DNA from: Streptomyces thermodiastaticus
Lineage (GTDB): Bacteria; Actinomycetota; Actinomycetes; Streptomycetales; Streptomycetaceae
Direction: 5' to 3'
NCBI RefSeq assembly: GCF_014656135.1
Contig: NZ_BNBV01000020.1
Span: forward strand, 1-64,000
DNA length: 64,000 nucleotides
Within the stretch, counting starts at the first letter, position 1; every line of letters begins with the position of its first letter. Positions 8,952 through 16,400 of this stretch are shown in pieces. Under the pieces are notes generated by a model. That model saw only the letters and a list, made by a program, of their open reading frames with translations, was not told where the DNA came from and made no database searches. The translations under genes and the position numbers were made by a program.

Positions 8952-9919
8952 TAGGAGATCACCACCTTGACGATGCCGGTGAGGGCGATCTGGGCGAGGG
9001 AGAGCGGCACGAGGAGGGTCCAGGACAGCTTCTGCAGCTGGTCCTCGCGCAGCCGCGGGTAGCTGACGCGCAGCCAGATGACGACGAAGGCGAGCACGGC
9101 CGTCTTCAGCAGGGTCCACAGCCAGCCGAGGCCGTCGGCGCCCCACGGCCCGTGCCAGCCGCCCAGGAACAGGACGGTGGTCAGACCGCTCAGGACGACG
9201 ATGCCGGCGTACTCGGCGAGCAGGAACAGGGCGAAGCGCAGGCCGGTGTACTCGGTGTACGCGCCGAAGATGATCTCCGAGTCGGCCACGGGCATGTCGA
9301 ACGGCGGGCGTTGCAGTTCGGCGAGGCCGGCCACGAAGAAGACGAACGCGCCGACGATCTGCCAGGGCACCCACCACCAGTGGAAGGCGTCCAGGATGCC
9401 CACCAGCGACACCGTGCCGGCCGCCATGGCCACGGAGGCGGCGGCGAGCAGCATCGGCAGCTCGTAGGCGAGCAGCTGGGCGGCGGTGCGCAGACCGCCG
9501 AGCAGAGAAAACTTGTTGGCAGAGGCCCAGCCGGCCATGAGGGAGCCGAGGACGCCGACGCCCATCACCGCGAGCACGAAGAAGATGCCCGCGTCCAGGA
9601 CCTGCCCGACCAGGCCCGAGCCCGGGCCGATGGGGACGGCGAGCAGCACCAGCAGGTACGGCAGCAGGGCCACGGCCGGGGCGAGCTGGAAGACACGGCG
9701 GTCCGCGCCCGCGGGCACCACGTCCTCCTTCTGCGCGAACTTCACGCCGTCCGCGACGAGCTGGGCCCAGCCGTGGAAGCCGCCGGCGTACATGGGGCCC
9801 AGGCGGCCCTGCATATGGGCCATCACCTTGTGCTCGGTCTGGCCGACGAGCAGCGGGAGGACGAGGAAGGCCACGAAGACGGCCAGGAGTCGCAGGGCGA
9901 CGTCGGCCACGCCGTTCAC
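8951..9919 (-). CDS. nuoH2: NADH-quinone oxidoreductase subunit H (partial nuo2 operon)
   Basis: A 322-residue heel subunit that joins the peripheral and membrane arms and forms the quinone tunnel. It has eight or more hydrophobic helices. Conserved loops are visible: HMQGRLGPMYAGGFHGWAQL (tunnel entrance), QKEDVVPAGADRR, and the acidic loop AELQRPPFDMPVADSEI with FGAYTEYTGLRFALFLLAEY. Normally this subunit contacts NuoD, which is not encoded in this operon. The GTG start overlaps the nuoC2 stop. It is 130 residues shorter than NuoH of the complete operon, which has a long C-terminal tail. Confidence 0.94.
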   Translation of the reverse strand: MNGVADVALRLLAVFVAFLVLPLLVGQTEHKVMAHMQGRLGPMYAGGFHGWAQLVADGVKFAQKEDVVPAGADRRVFQLAPAVALLPYLLVLLAVPIGPGSGLVGQVLDAGIFFVLAVMGVGVLGSLMAGWASANKFSLLGGLRTAAQLLAYELPMLLAAASVAMAAGTVSLVGILDAFHWWWVPWQIVGAFVFFVAGLAELQRPPFDMPVADSEIIFGAYTEYTGLRFALFLLAEYAGIVVLSGLTTVLFLGGWHGPWGADGLGWLWTLLKTAVLAFVVIWLRVSYPRLREDQLQKLSWTLLVPLSLAQIALTGIVKVVIS

Positions 9920-11349
9920 TGCGTGTCTCCTTCCGGTGCTTCGGGTGCTTCGGGTGCCTCAGGGGCGGCGGGGGATTCGGGAGTCCTTTGGGCCTCGGCG
10001 GCCTCGGGGGCCGGGGAGGCGCCAGAGGTCTCGGGGGCCGGGGAGGCGCCAGAGGTCTCGGGGGCCGGGGATCCCTGAGAGGCGTCGGGCTGCGGTCGCT
10101 CCTCGGGCTGCGGCTGCTGCCGCTCCTCGGGCTGCGGCTGCGTCCGCTTCTCGGGCTGCGGCTGCGGGTGGCCCTCGGGCTGCGGCCGCGGGCGTTCCCC
10201 GGGCTCCGGACGCCGCTGCGGCTCCGGTTCGTCGAAGGCGGGGCGGGCGTGGTGCCAGGGGGCGTCCGGGCTGCGGGGCGCACGGCTCGCCGGCGGCTGG
10301 GCGGCCGCCGCCCGCTGGGACGCCGACCCCTCGGAGGCACTGCGCATCCGGCGCGGCCCCGCCGTACCGGAGGCACCGCCGGCCCGCTGGGATGCCGACC
10401 CCTCCGACGCGCTGCGCATCCGGCGCGGCCCCGCCGTACCGGAGGCACCGCCGGCCCGCTGTGACGCCGACCCCTCCGACGCACTGCGCATCCGGCGCAG
10501 GCGTGCCGTGGGCGCGGCGGGCGGCTGTGCGCCCGGTTCGTGGGCCACGGATGCCCCGCCGGCCGGGCCCTCCCCCGCCGGTGCGCCCGGCGCGGTCTGG
10601 CTCGCCGATCCCTCGGAGGCCTTCCGCATCCGGCGCGGCCGGGTGGCGCCGGTGGTGTCCTGCGGCTCCCCCGCCGTGGTCTCCGCCGCCCCGGCGGCCT
10701 CGGTCCCGGCCGCCGTGCGGCGGCGCACCGGGCCGCCCGCGCGCCCCGCGGCCCGCGCGCCGCGGACCGGGGCGGCCGGGAGCTGTCCCTTGAGGGGTCC
10801 CCACTCGCTGGGGTCGGGGACGCCGGGGGGCAGCATCTGGCGGCGCCGGGGTCCGCCGTGGTCCGACTCGCCCGGTTCCTTGGCGCCGGGCCAGGTCTTG
10901 GCGACCCGCGCGGCCAGCACGAAGTCCTTGCGCAGCGGGTGGCCTTCGAAGTTCTCCGGCAGCAGCAGATGCTCCAGGTTGGGGTGGCCGGTGAAGCCGA
11001 CCCCGAACATCTCGTGGGTCTCCCGCTCGTGCCAGGCGGCACCCGGGTAGACACCGACCGCGCTGGGCAGGACGGGCTCCTCGTGCGGGACCGTGGTGCG
11101 CAGCAGCAGCCGACGCACCGGGGCCAGGGCGGCGACATGGGCACAGACGCGCAGGCCCAGGCCCGGTTCGTCGACCGCGCTGAGCCAGTCGAAGTAGGTG
11201 CAGCCCAGCTCGTCGCGGGCGGTGCGCAGGGCGGTGAGCCACGCGGTCGAGGGCACGTCCACCGTGAGGACCTCGTAGGACTCCTCGGCCGTGGCCTCGG
11301 GTCCGAACAGGTTCTCGGCGGGCGCGGGCAGCCAGCCGGCCCCGCTCAT
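9916..11349 (-). CDS. nuoC2: NADH-quinone oxidoreductase subunit C with a long repetitive C-terminal tail (partial nuo2 operon)
   Basis: A 477-residue protein. Residues 1 to about 160 are a NuoC (30-kDa subunit) domain with the family signature WHERETHEMFGVGFTGHPNL (106-125) and a typical end near HPLRKDF. Residues 190-477 are low complexity and unlike normal NuoC. Four copies of RRMR(K/S)ASEGSASQ lie at 239-251, 285-297, 309-321 and 333-345. They are followed by PQPE(E/G/K) repeats (388-420), three GSPAPET/GASPAPE units (427-449) and a PEAPEAPE end. The DNA behind the middle copies is a 72-bp tandem repeat. Usual NuoC is 170-260 residues. The tail occupies the place where nuoD, E, F and G would follow. 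The ATG overlaps nuoB2 by 4 bases. The tail's function is unknown. Confidence 0.9.
   Translation of the reverse strand: MSGAGWLPAPAENLFGPEATAEESYEVLTVDVPSTAWLTALRTARDELGCTYFDWLSAVDEPGLGLRVCAHVAALAPVRRLLLRTTVPHEEPVLPSAVGVYPGAAWHERETHEMFGVGFTGHPNLEHLLLPENFEGHPLRKDFVLAARVAKTWPGAKEPGESDHGGPRRRQMLPPGVPDPSEWGPLKGQLPAAPVRGARAAGRAGGPVRRRTAAGTEAAGAAETTAGEPQDTTGATRPRRMRKASEGSASQTAPGAPAGEGPAGGASVAHEPGAQPPAAPTARLRRMRSASEGSASQRAGGASGTAGPRRMRSASEGSASQRAGGASGTAGPRRMRSASEGSASQRAAAAQPPASRAPRSPDAPWHHARPAFDEPEPQRRPEPGERPRPQPEGHPQPQPEKRTQPQPEERQQPQPEERPQPDASQGSPAPETSGASPAPETSGASPAPEAAEAQRTPESPAAPEAPEAPEAPEGDTQ
10313..10500 (-). repeat. 72-bp tandem repeat inside nuoC2
   Basis: Two full 72-bp units (10313-10384 and 10385-10456) and a partial third (to about 10500) encode the 24-residue repeat ending RRMRSASEGSASQ. 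The units are nearly identical at the DNA level, which suggests recent expansion. A diverged fourth copy of the coding motif lies near 10600-10640. Shorter in-frame repeats (27 bp near 10013-10070, 9 bp near 9930-9960) occur closer to the 3' end of the gene. Confidence 0.9.
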
Positions 11350-12059
11350 CGCGCGCTCCCCTCGCCCGAGGGGCCGGTGCCGCCCGGCCGGCCGGAGCCG
11401 TCCGCGGCCCGGTCGCCCTCCGCGGCCCGGTCGTCGTCCGCGGCCCGTCGCTCGCGCGCGGCCTGGGGCGCCGGAGGCTTCACCAGGTCGCTCTGCAGCG
11501 CCGCCACCGAGGCGCGGGCGGGTGCGGCGTAGCGCTCGCCCAGCGACTCGCGGGCGATCTTCTCCTGGAGCTTGAGGATGCCCTGGAGCAGCGCCTCGGG
11601 GCGCGGCGGGCAGCCGGGGACGTAGACGTCGACCGGGATGATCTGGTCGACGCCCTTGGTCACGGAGTACGAGTCCCAGTACGGGCCGCCGCAGTTGGAG
11701 CAGGCGCCGAAGGAGATGACGTACTTCGGCTCGGGCATCTGCTCGTACAGGCGCTTGACCGCCGGGGCCATCTTGTCGGTGACGGTGCCGGACACCACCA
11801 TCAGGTCGGCCTGGCGCGGTCCGGGCGCGAACGGGATGACGCCGAGGCGGATGAAGTCGTGCCGGGACATCGACGCGGCGATGAACTCGATCGCGCAGCA
11901 GGCGAGACCGAAGTTGAACACCCACAGCGAGTAGCGGCGGCCCCAGTTCAGGACGACCTTCATCGGTTCGGGGGCGAGCCGGGACAGGGCGCCCAGGCGC
12001 TTGGGCCCGGGGAGCGGTACGGGGCCGGCGGCCGGCGGAGTCGAGGCGTTCACGTCCAT
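11346..12059 (-). CDS. nuoB2: NADH-quinone oxidoreductase subunit B (partial nuo2 operon)
   Basis: A 237-residue peripheral-arm subunit binding the terminal cluster N2. The N2 ligands are present as the adjacent cysteines in GLACCAIEF, the cysteine in SFGACSNCGG and the one in VPGCPPRPEALLQG. The arginine-rich loop GPRQADLMVVSG is kept. The start at 12057-12059 lies 10 bases inside the end of nuoA2. A C-terminal extension of about 50 residues (Asp/Arg/Ala/Gly-rich, from about 190) is absent from the other NuoB here (184 residues). With NuoD missing, half of the usual quinone pocket would have to come from elsewhere. Confidence 0.93.
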   Translation of the reverse strand: MDVNASTPPAAGPVPLPGPKRLGALSRLAPEPMKVVLNWGRRYSLWVFNFGLACCAIEFIAASMSRHDFIRLGVIPFAPGPRQADLMVVSGTVTDKMAPAVKRLYEQMPEPKYVISFGACSNCGGPYWDSYSVTKGVDQIIPVDVYVPGCPPRPEALLQGILKLQEKIARESLGERYAAPARASVAALQSDLVKPPAPQAARERRAADDDRAAEGDRAADGSGRPGGTGPSGEGSAR

Positions 12060-12466
12060 GCCAGGACTCCCTTCTTGTAGGCGTAGAGCAGGCCCACGGC
12101 GAGGAAGCCGAGGAAGAGGAACATCTCCACCAGCGTCGCCGCACCGTAGCCGGGGGCGGCGAAGACGGTCGCCCAGGGAAACAGGAAGACCGAGTCCACC
12201 GCGAAGATCACGTAGAGGAAGGCGTACACGTAGTAGCGGACCTGGGTGTGGGCCCAGCCCTCGCCGACGGGGTCGACGCCGCACTCGTAGGTCAGCAGTT
12301 TCTCGGGGGTGGGCACCACCGGGCGCAGCAGCCGGCCCGCGCCGAAGGCGACCGCGACGAACAGCACGCCCACGACCGCGAGCAGCCCGACGACCGAGTA
12401 GGCGTGGAAGTAGTCGGCCGCGACGACGGTCGACTCCCGCACCGTGTCCGGCAACGTCTCAGGCAC
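12050..12466 (-). CDS. nuoA2: NADH-quinone oxidoreductase subunit A (partial nuo2 operon)
   Basis: A 138-residue membrane subunit with three transmembrane helices and the conserved TM1-2 loop YECGVDPVGEGW, followed by RYYVYAFLYVIFAVDSVFLF, where the acidic residue of TM2 is kept. It is the first gene of the ten-gene nuo2 operon (A-B-C-H-I-J-K-L-M-N). The GTG start is 19 residues longer at the N-terminus than the NuoA of the complete operon. Upstream on the minus strand are a candidate promoter and a perfect inverted repeat. Confidence 0.93.
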   Translation of the reverse strand: MPETLPDTVRESTVVAADYFHAYSVVGLLAVVGVLFVAVAFGAGRLLRPVVPTPEKLLTYECGVDPVGEGWAHTQVRYYVYAFLYVIFAVDSVFLFPWATVFAAPGYGAATLVEMFLFLGFLAVGLLYAYKKGVLAWT

Positions 12467-12501
12467 CGTCCCTCGCTCCCTGGTCTCGTGCTGTCGCGTG
12501 T

Positions 12502-12519
12502 TCCGTACGGATGTACGGA
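12502..12519. promoter_or_regulatory. Inverted repeat in the nuo2 leader, candidate operator
   Basis: TCCGTACGGATGTACGGA is a perfect 7-4-7 inverted repeat, between the candidate nuoA2 start point and the gene. I do not recognise the binding protein. The only regulator encoded nearby is the NarL-type protein at 15.7 kb. Confidence 0.45.
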
Positions 12520-12546
12520 CGGATGCGCACCGTGTGTACGCACGGG

Positions 12547-12574
12547 AGTCTAGGCCCTGATAAAGAGAGGGTAA
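12547..12574 (-). promoter_or_regulatory. Candidate nuoA2 promoter
   Basis: On the minus strand, TTACCC (12574-12569) and TAGACT (12552-12547) are separated by 16 bases. This is a reasonable housekeeping-type match about 80 bp before the nuoA2 start. It is a prediction from sequence only. Confidence 0.4.
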
Positions 12575-12614
12575 GCGGCCCCGTCACCCGGGGACGAGGC
12601 GGCCGCGCAGGTGA

Positions 12615-12684
12615 GACCAACGGGTCCACGCATGTGCGACCAGAGGGTCCACGCACGGGCGGCCAGAGGCTCCACGCATGGGCG
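12615..12684. repeat. Three direct repeats in the nuo2/kinase divergent region
   Basis: Three imperfect tandem units of 23-24 bp (12615-12637, 12638-12661, 12662-12684) share a core of G(G/C)TCCACGCA. They lie between the candidate nuoA2 promoter and the start of the first histidine kinase. The spacing of about two helical turns would suit cooperative protein binding. The rest of 12467-12763 holds no gene. Confidence 0.7.
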
Positions 12685-12763
12685 GCGAGGTGGGGTTTTC
12701 CCCCGCTTGCCGGGGCGGTCGGCCTCATGGCGCCCCGGCCCGCCGCGCGGCACGCTGAGCCCT

Positions 12764-13999
12764 ATGACCGCACGCACCCCTGTGGCCGGCCGTTCCGCCG
12801 CCGGCACCGAGGACACCGACCGCGACCGGCTGCCACCGCCCGGTTTCGCCTTCCCGGCGGCCACCTGGAAGGAGATCGCCCATCTGCTGACGAACCTGCC
12901 GGTGTCGGCGGTCGGGTTCGTCTATGTGCTGACCATGCTGAGCGTCGGCGCCGGCATGGCCGTCACGGTGGTCGGGCTGCCGCTGCTCGCGGCCGGACTG
13001 CTGGGCCAGCGGCAGCTGGGCAGGCTGGAGCGGCTGCGGGTCCGGGCGCTGCTCGGGGTGCGGATCGACGAGCCGAGCCCGCTGCCGCTGCTGCGCGGCG
13101 GGGGCGGGCTGAGCGGGATGTGGATGGCGCTGAAGGACCCGGTGGCCTGGCGCGGCGCGCTGTACGACGTCATCCGGTTCCCGTGGGGCGTCGTCACCTT
13201 CTCGGTCGTTGTCACCTCGCTGTTCGTGCTGTGGCCGGTGCTGCCGTTCCTGGCGCGGGGCATGGCGAACGTGGACCGGGCGATGGCGCGGGCGCTGCTG
13301 TCGCCCTCCGACGAGCTGGAGCGGCGGATCGCCGAACTGGAGTCCGACCGGGGGGTGGTGGTGGACGCGGCCGCCGCCGACCTGCGGCGCATCGAACGCG
13401 ATCTGCACGACGGGGCGCAGGCCCGCCTGGTCAACCTGGCGATGGGGCTGGGCCTGGCCAAGGAGAAGCTGCTGGAGGATCCCGACGCCGCCGCCGCGAT
13501 GGTGGAGGAGGCGCACGGCGAGGTGAAGCTGGCCCTGCAGGAGCTGCGGGATCTGGCCCGGGGCATCCATCCGGCCGTGCTGACCGACCGGGGCCTGGAC
13601 GCGGCCCTGTCGTCGGTGGCCTCCCGGTGCACGGTGCCGGTGAAGGTGACCGTCGACCTGGACACGCGTCCGGCGGAGGCCGTCGAGGGCATCGCCTATT
13701 TCACGGTGTCCGAGCTGCTGCAGAACGTCAGCAAGCACAGCGGGGCGTCGCAGGCGTCGGTGGACGTGTGGCGGTCCGGGGACCGGCTGATGCTGCAGGT
13801 CGTGGACGACGGCCGGGGCGGGGCCCGGCCGGACGCCGGTTCGGGTCTGCGCGGGCTGGCGGAGCGGCTGGACGCCGTGGACGGGCTGTTCGTCGTGGAC
13901 TCCCCCGAGGGCGGCCCGACGACGGTCACGGCGGAGCTGCCCTGGCGGGACCGCGGCGGCGCCCCGGCCCGGCGGGCGGGGGGCTCGCGCCGCCGCTGA
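12764..13999 (+). CDS. Membrane sensor histidine kinase (first copy)
   Basis: A 411-residue two-component sensor kinase of the NarL/DesK class. An N-terminal membrane sensor region (putative sensor family, hydrophobic segments near 45-80 and 140-165) is followed by the dimerisation/phosphoacceptor helix with His215 in ERDLHDGAQARLVNLAMGLG. An HATPase_c domain follows (N box in VSELLQNVSKHSGASQ, G box in DDGRGGARPDAGSGLRGLAERL). The ATG at 12764 gives a normal N-terminus. It faces away from nuoA2 and is followed by a second closely related kinase. The pairing with the response regulator at 15.7 kb is inferred from position. The signal is unknown. Confidence 0.88.
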   Translation: MTARTPVAGRSAAGTEDTDRDRLPPPGFAFPAATWKEIAHLLTNLPVSAVGFVYVLTMLSVGAGMAVTVVGLPLLAAGLLGQRQLGRLERLRVRALLGVRIDEPSPLPLLRGGGGLSGMWMALKDPVAWRGALYDVIRFPWGVVTFSVVVTSLFVLWPVLPFLARGMANVDRAMARALLSPSDELERRIAELESDRGVVVDAAAADLRRIERDLHDGAQARLVNLAMGLGLAKEKLLEDPDAAAAMVEEAHGEVKLALQELRDLARGIHPAVLTDRGLDAALSSVASRCTVPVKVTVDLDTRPAEAVEGIAYFTVSELLQNVSKHSGASQASVDVWRSGDRLMLQVVDDGRGGARPDAGSGLRGLAERLDAVDGLFVVDSPEGGPTTVTAELPWRDRGGAPARRAGGSRRR

Positions 14000-14126
14000 G
14001 GTGGGGGAAACCCCCGGTGCGAGACGCCGACGCGCTCCATGGTCCGGCGGCCCGTCCCCGAGGAGCCTGGAGACACGGCCGGAACCGCAGGAGTACGCGC
14101 ACGACGAGGGGAACGGGACGACGCCG

Positions 14127-15512
14127 ATGACCATCTACGACCGATCACCCCACGCAGCGCCGCACGCGCCGGGCACCGGCGCCCGCGGCCACGGACACGC
14201 GCACGGACCCGGCTTCGCGCCGGACCGGCGCCACCGGCTGCCGGCGGCGCTGCGGGCCCCGGTCGAGGGCCGCCACTGGCGCGAGCTGGCGTATGTGCTG
14301 CTCAGCCTGCCGGTCGCCGTCACGCTGTTCACCTACGCCGTGACGATGGTGTCGCTGGGGGCCGGCCTGCTGGTGACGTTCCTGGGCATCCCGGTGCTGG
14401 CGGCGGCGCTGGCGGGCTGCCGCGGGTTCGGCGTGCTGGAGCGGGTGCGGGCCCGGGCGCTGCTGGGCTGCGAGGTGGCCGACCCCGAGCCGGTGCGGCC
14501 GCGCACCGGCAACGGCCCGCTGGCCTGGACGGGGGCGGTGCTGCGCAGCGGCGCCTCCTGGCGGGCGCTGCTGTACGCGCTGGCGCAGTTCCCGTGGGCG
14601 GTGTTCTCGTTCTGCGTCGCGGTGACCTTCTGGGCGACCGGCTGGTCGCTGCTGACGTACCCGCTGTGGTTCTGGGCCTTCCCGGTGTGGGGCGGGCAGG
14701 GCGGCATCCAGCTCTACGGGGACGAGCAGCACGCGTTCTACCTGGACGGCCCCTTCGAGATCGCCGTGACGGCGCTGGTGGGCCTGCTGGTCACGCTGGC
14801 CACCCCGTGGGTCGTGCGGGCGCTGACGACGGTGGACCGGCTGCTGGTGCACGGGCTGCTCGGCCCGTCGCGGCTGTCAGCACGGGTGTCGGAGCTGGAG
14901 TCGGACCGCGGGGTCGTTGTCGACACGGCCGCCGCCGACCTGCGGCGCATCGAACGCGATCTGCACGACGGGGCGCAGGCCCGCCTGGTCAACCTGGCGA
15001 TGGGGCTGGGCCTGGCCAAGGAGAAGCTGGCGGAGGATCCGCAGGCGGCGGCGCGCATGGTGGAGGAGGCGCACGGCGAGGTGAAGACCGCGCTGCAGGA
15101 GCTGCGGGACCTGGCCCGCGGCATCCACCCGGCCGTGCTGACCGACCGGGGCCTGGACGCCGCCCTGTCGTCGGTGGCCTCCCGGTGCACGGTGCCGGTG
15201 CGGGTGGATGTGGACCTGCCGGAGCGGCCCGCCCCGGCCATCGAGGGGATCGCCTACTTCACGGTGTCGGAGCTGCTGCAGAACGTCAGCAAGCACAGCC
15301 GGGCCCGGTCGGCGTCGGTGGAGGTGTGGCGGTCCGAGGACCGGCTGATGCTGCAGGTCACGGACGACGGTGTGGGCGGCGCCGAGATGTCCGCCGGGTC
15401 GGGTCTGCGCGGGCTGGCCGAGCGGCTGGACGCGGTGGACGGGGTCCTGGTGGTGGACTCGCCGCCCGGCGGGCCCACCCGGGTGACCGCGGAGCTGCCC
15501 TGGCGGCGCTGA
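14127..15512 (+). CDS. Membrane sensor histidine kinase (second, duplicated copy)
   Basis: A 461-residue kinase with the same architecture as its neighbour. A His/Gly-rich cytoplasmic N-terminus (HGHAHGPGF, residues 22-30, which might bind metal) precedes a longer membrane sensor region (hydrophobic about 55-95, 145-190 and 211-232). His280 lies in ERDLHDGAQARLVNLAMGLG, and an HATPase_c domain follows. The catalytic half is almost identical to the first copy, even at DNA level for about 100 bp around the phosphoacceptor, while the sensor halves differ. The stop is followed 25 bp later by a strong hairpin, which separates it from the response regulator. Confidence 0.88.
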   Translation: MTIYDRSPHAAPHAPGTGARGHGHAHGPGFAPDRRHRLPAALRAPVEGRHWRELAYVLLSLPVAVTLFTYAVTMVSLGAGLLVTFLGIPVLAAALAGCRGFGVLERVRARALLGCEVADPEPVRPRTGNGPLAWTGAVLRSGASWRALLYALAQFPWAVFSFCVAVTFWATGWSLLTYPLWFWAFPVWGGQGGIQLYGDEQHAFYLDGPFEIAVTALVGLLVTLATPWVVRALTTVDRLLVHGLLGPSRLSARVSELESDRGVVVDTAAADLRRIERDLHDGAQARLVNLAMGLGLAKEKLAEDPQAAARMVEEAHGEVKTALQELRDLARGIHPAVLTDRGLDAALSSVASRCTVPVRVDVDLPERPAPAIEGIAYFTVSELLQNVSKHSRARSASVEVWRSEDRLMLQVTDDGVGGAEMSAGSGLRGLAERLDAVDGVLVVDSPPGGPTRVTAELPWRR

Positions 15513-15535
15513 CGGCGCACGAAACGACCGGTGGT

Positions 15536-15575
15536 GGCCTGCGGGCCGCGGTGTCACGGCCGCGGCCCGCAGGCC
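15536..15575 (+). terminator. Terminator after the second kinase
   Basis: A perfect 16-bp inverted repeat (15536-15551 with 15560-15575) with an 8-nt loop, starting 24 bp after the kinase stop. It implies that the downstream response regulator is transcribed from its own promoter or by read-through. Confidence 0.75.
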
Positions 15576-15728
15576 TGCGGACGTACGGGCGCCTCCGGTG
15601 CCGCGGGCTTCGTCCGGCGCGACATGCCGTCGTGACGATGCTGGGATGCTGGACGGTGCCGCCGCCGTCCCGAGCGGCGTACCGGCGGCCGTGGGAGCGA
15701 AGCAGCGAGCACATGGGGGCCGAGAAGC

Positions 15729-16400
15729 GTGGAGGACAGGGTGCGGGTGGTCATCGCCGAGGACTCGGTGCTGCTCAGGGAGGGGCTGACCCGGCTGCTC
15801 ACGGACCGCGGGCACGAGGTGGTGGCGGGCGTCGGGGACGCTGAGGCGCTGGTGGCCACCATCACCGGGCTGCATCGCGAGGGGAAGCTGCCCGATGTCG
15901 TGGTGGTGGACGTGCGGATGCCGCCGACGCACACCGACGAGGGGGTGCGGGCGGCGGTACGGCTGCGCAAGGTGCACCCGGACCTCGGTGTGCTGGTGCT
16001 GTCGCAGTACGTGGAGGAGCGGTACGCCACGGAGCTGCTGGCGGGCTCCAGCCGCGGAGTCGGCTATCTGCTCAAGGACCGGGTGGCCGACGTGCGGGAG
16101 TTCACGGACGCGGTGGTGCGGGTGGCGCGCGGCGGGACGGCGCTGGACCCGGAGGTGGTCGCCCAGCTGCTCGGGCGCAGCCGCAGACAGGACGTGCTGG
16201 CCGCGCTGACCCCGCGCGAGCGGGAGGTGCTGGGCCTGATGGCCGAGGGCCGGACCAACTCGGCGATCGCCCGGCAGCTGGTGGTCAGCGACGGCGCGGT
16301 GGAGAAGCACGTCAGCAACATCTTCATGAAGCTCGGCCTGGCACCGAGTGACGGGGATCACCGGCGTGTTCTGGCCGTCCTCACTTATCTGAACTCCTGA
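15729..16400 (+). CDS. NarL/LuxR-family response regulator
   Basis: A 223-residue DNA-binding response regulator. The receiver domain (residues 5-120) has the acidic pair ED at 11-12, the phosphoacceptor Asp61 in VVVVDVRMPP and Lys116 in GYLLKD. A LuxR-type helix-turn-helix lies near 157-215 (LTPREREVLGLMAEGRTNSA and VSDGAVEKHVSNIFMKLGL). The GTG start at 15729 was chosen; an in-frame GTG four codons later is possible. It is the only regulator between nuo2 and korAB, so it is the best candidate partner of the two kinases and possible regulator of the flanking redox operons (inference). Confidence 0.9.
   Translation: MEDRVRVVIAEDSVLLREGLTRLLTDRGHEVVAGVGDAEALVATITGLHREGKLPDVVVVDVRMPPTHTDEGVRAAVRLRKVHPDLGVLVLSQYVEERYATELLAGSSRGVGYLLKDRVADVREFTDAVVRVARGGTALDPEVVAQLLGRSRRQDVLAALTPREREVLGLMAEGRTNSAIARQLVVSDGAVEKHVSNIFMKLGLAPSDGDHRRVLAVLTYLNS

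Noticed and set aside
9916..10800. Hidden or degenerate nuoD inside the nuoC2 tail region
   Set aside because: No frame on either strand shows GPQHPSTHG-like or other NuoD motifs; the tail is purely repetitive.
11349..12144. NuoC2 start further upstream, giving a 742-residue protein
   Set aside because: The extension runs antisense-free but out of frame through nuoB2, and the ATG at 11349 gives both a normal NuoC N-terminus and an ATGA overlap.
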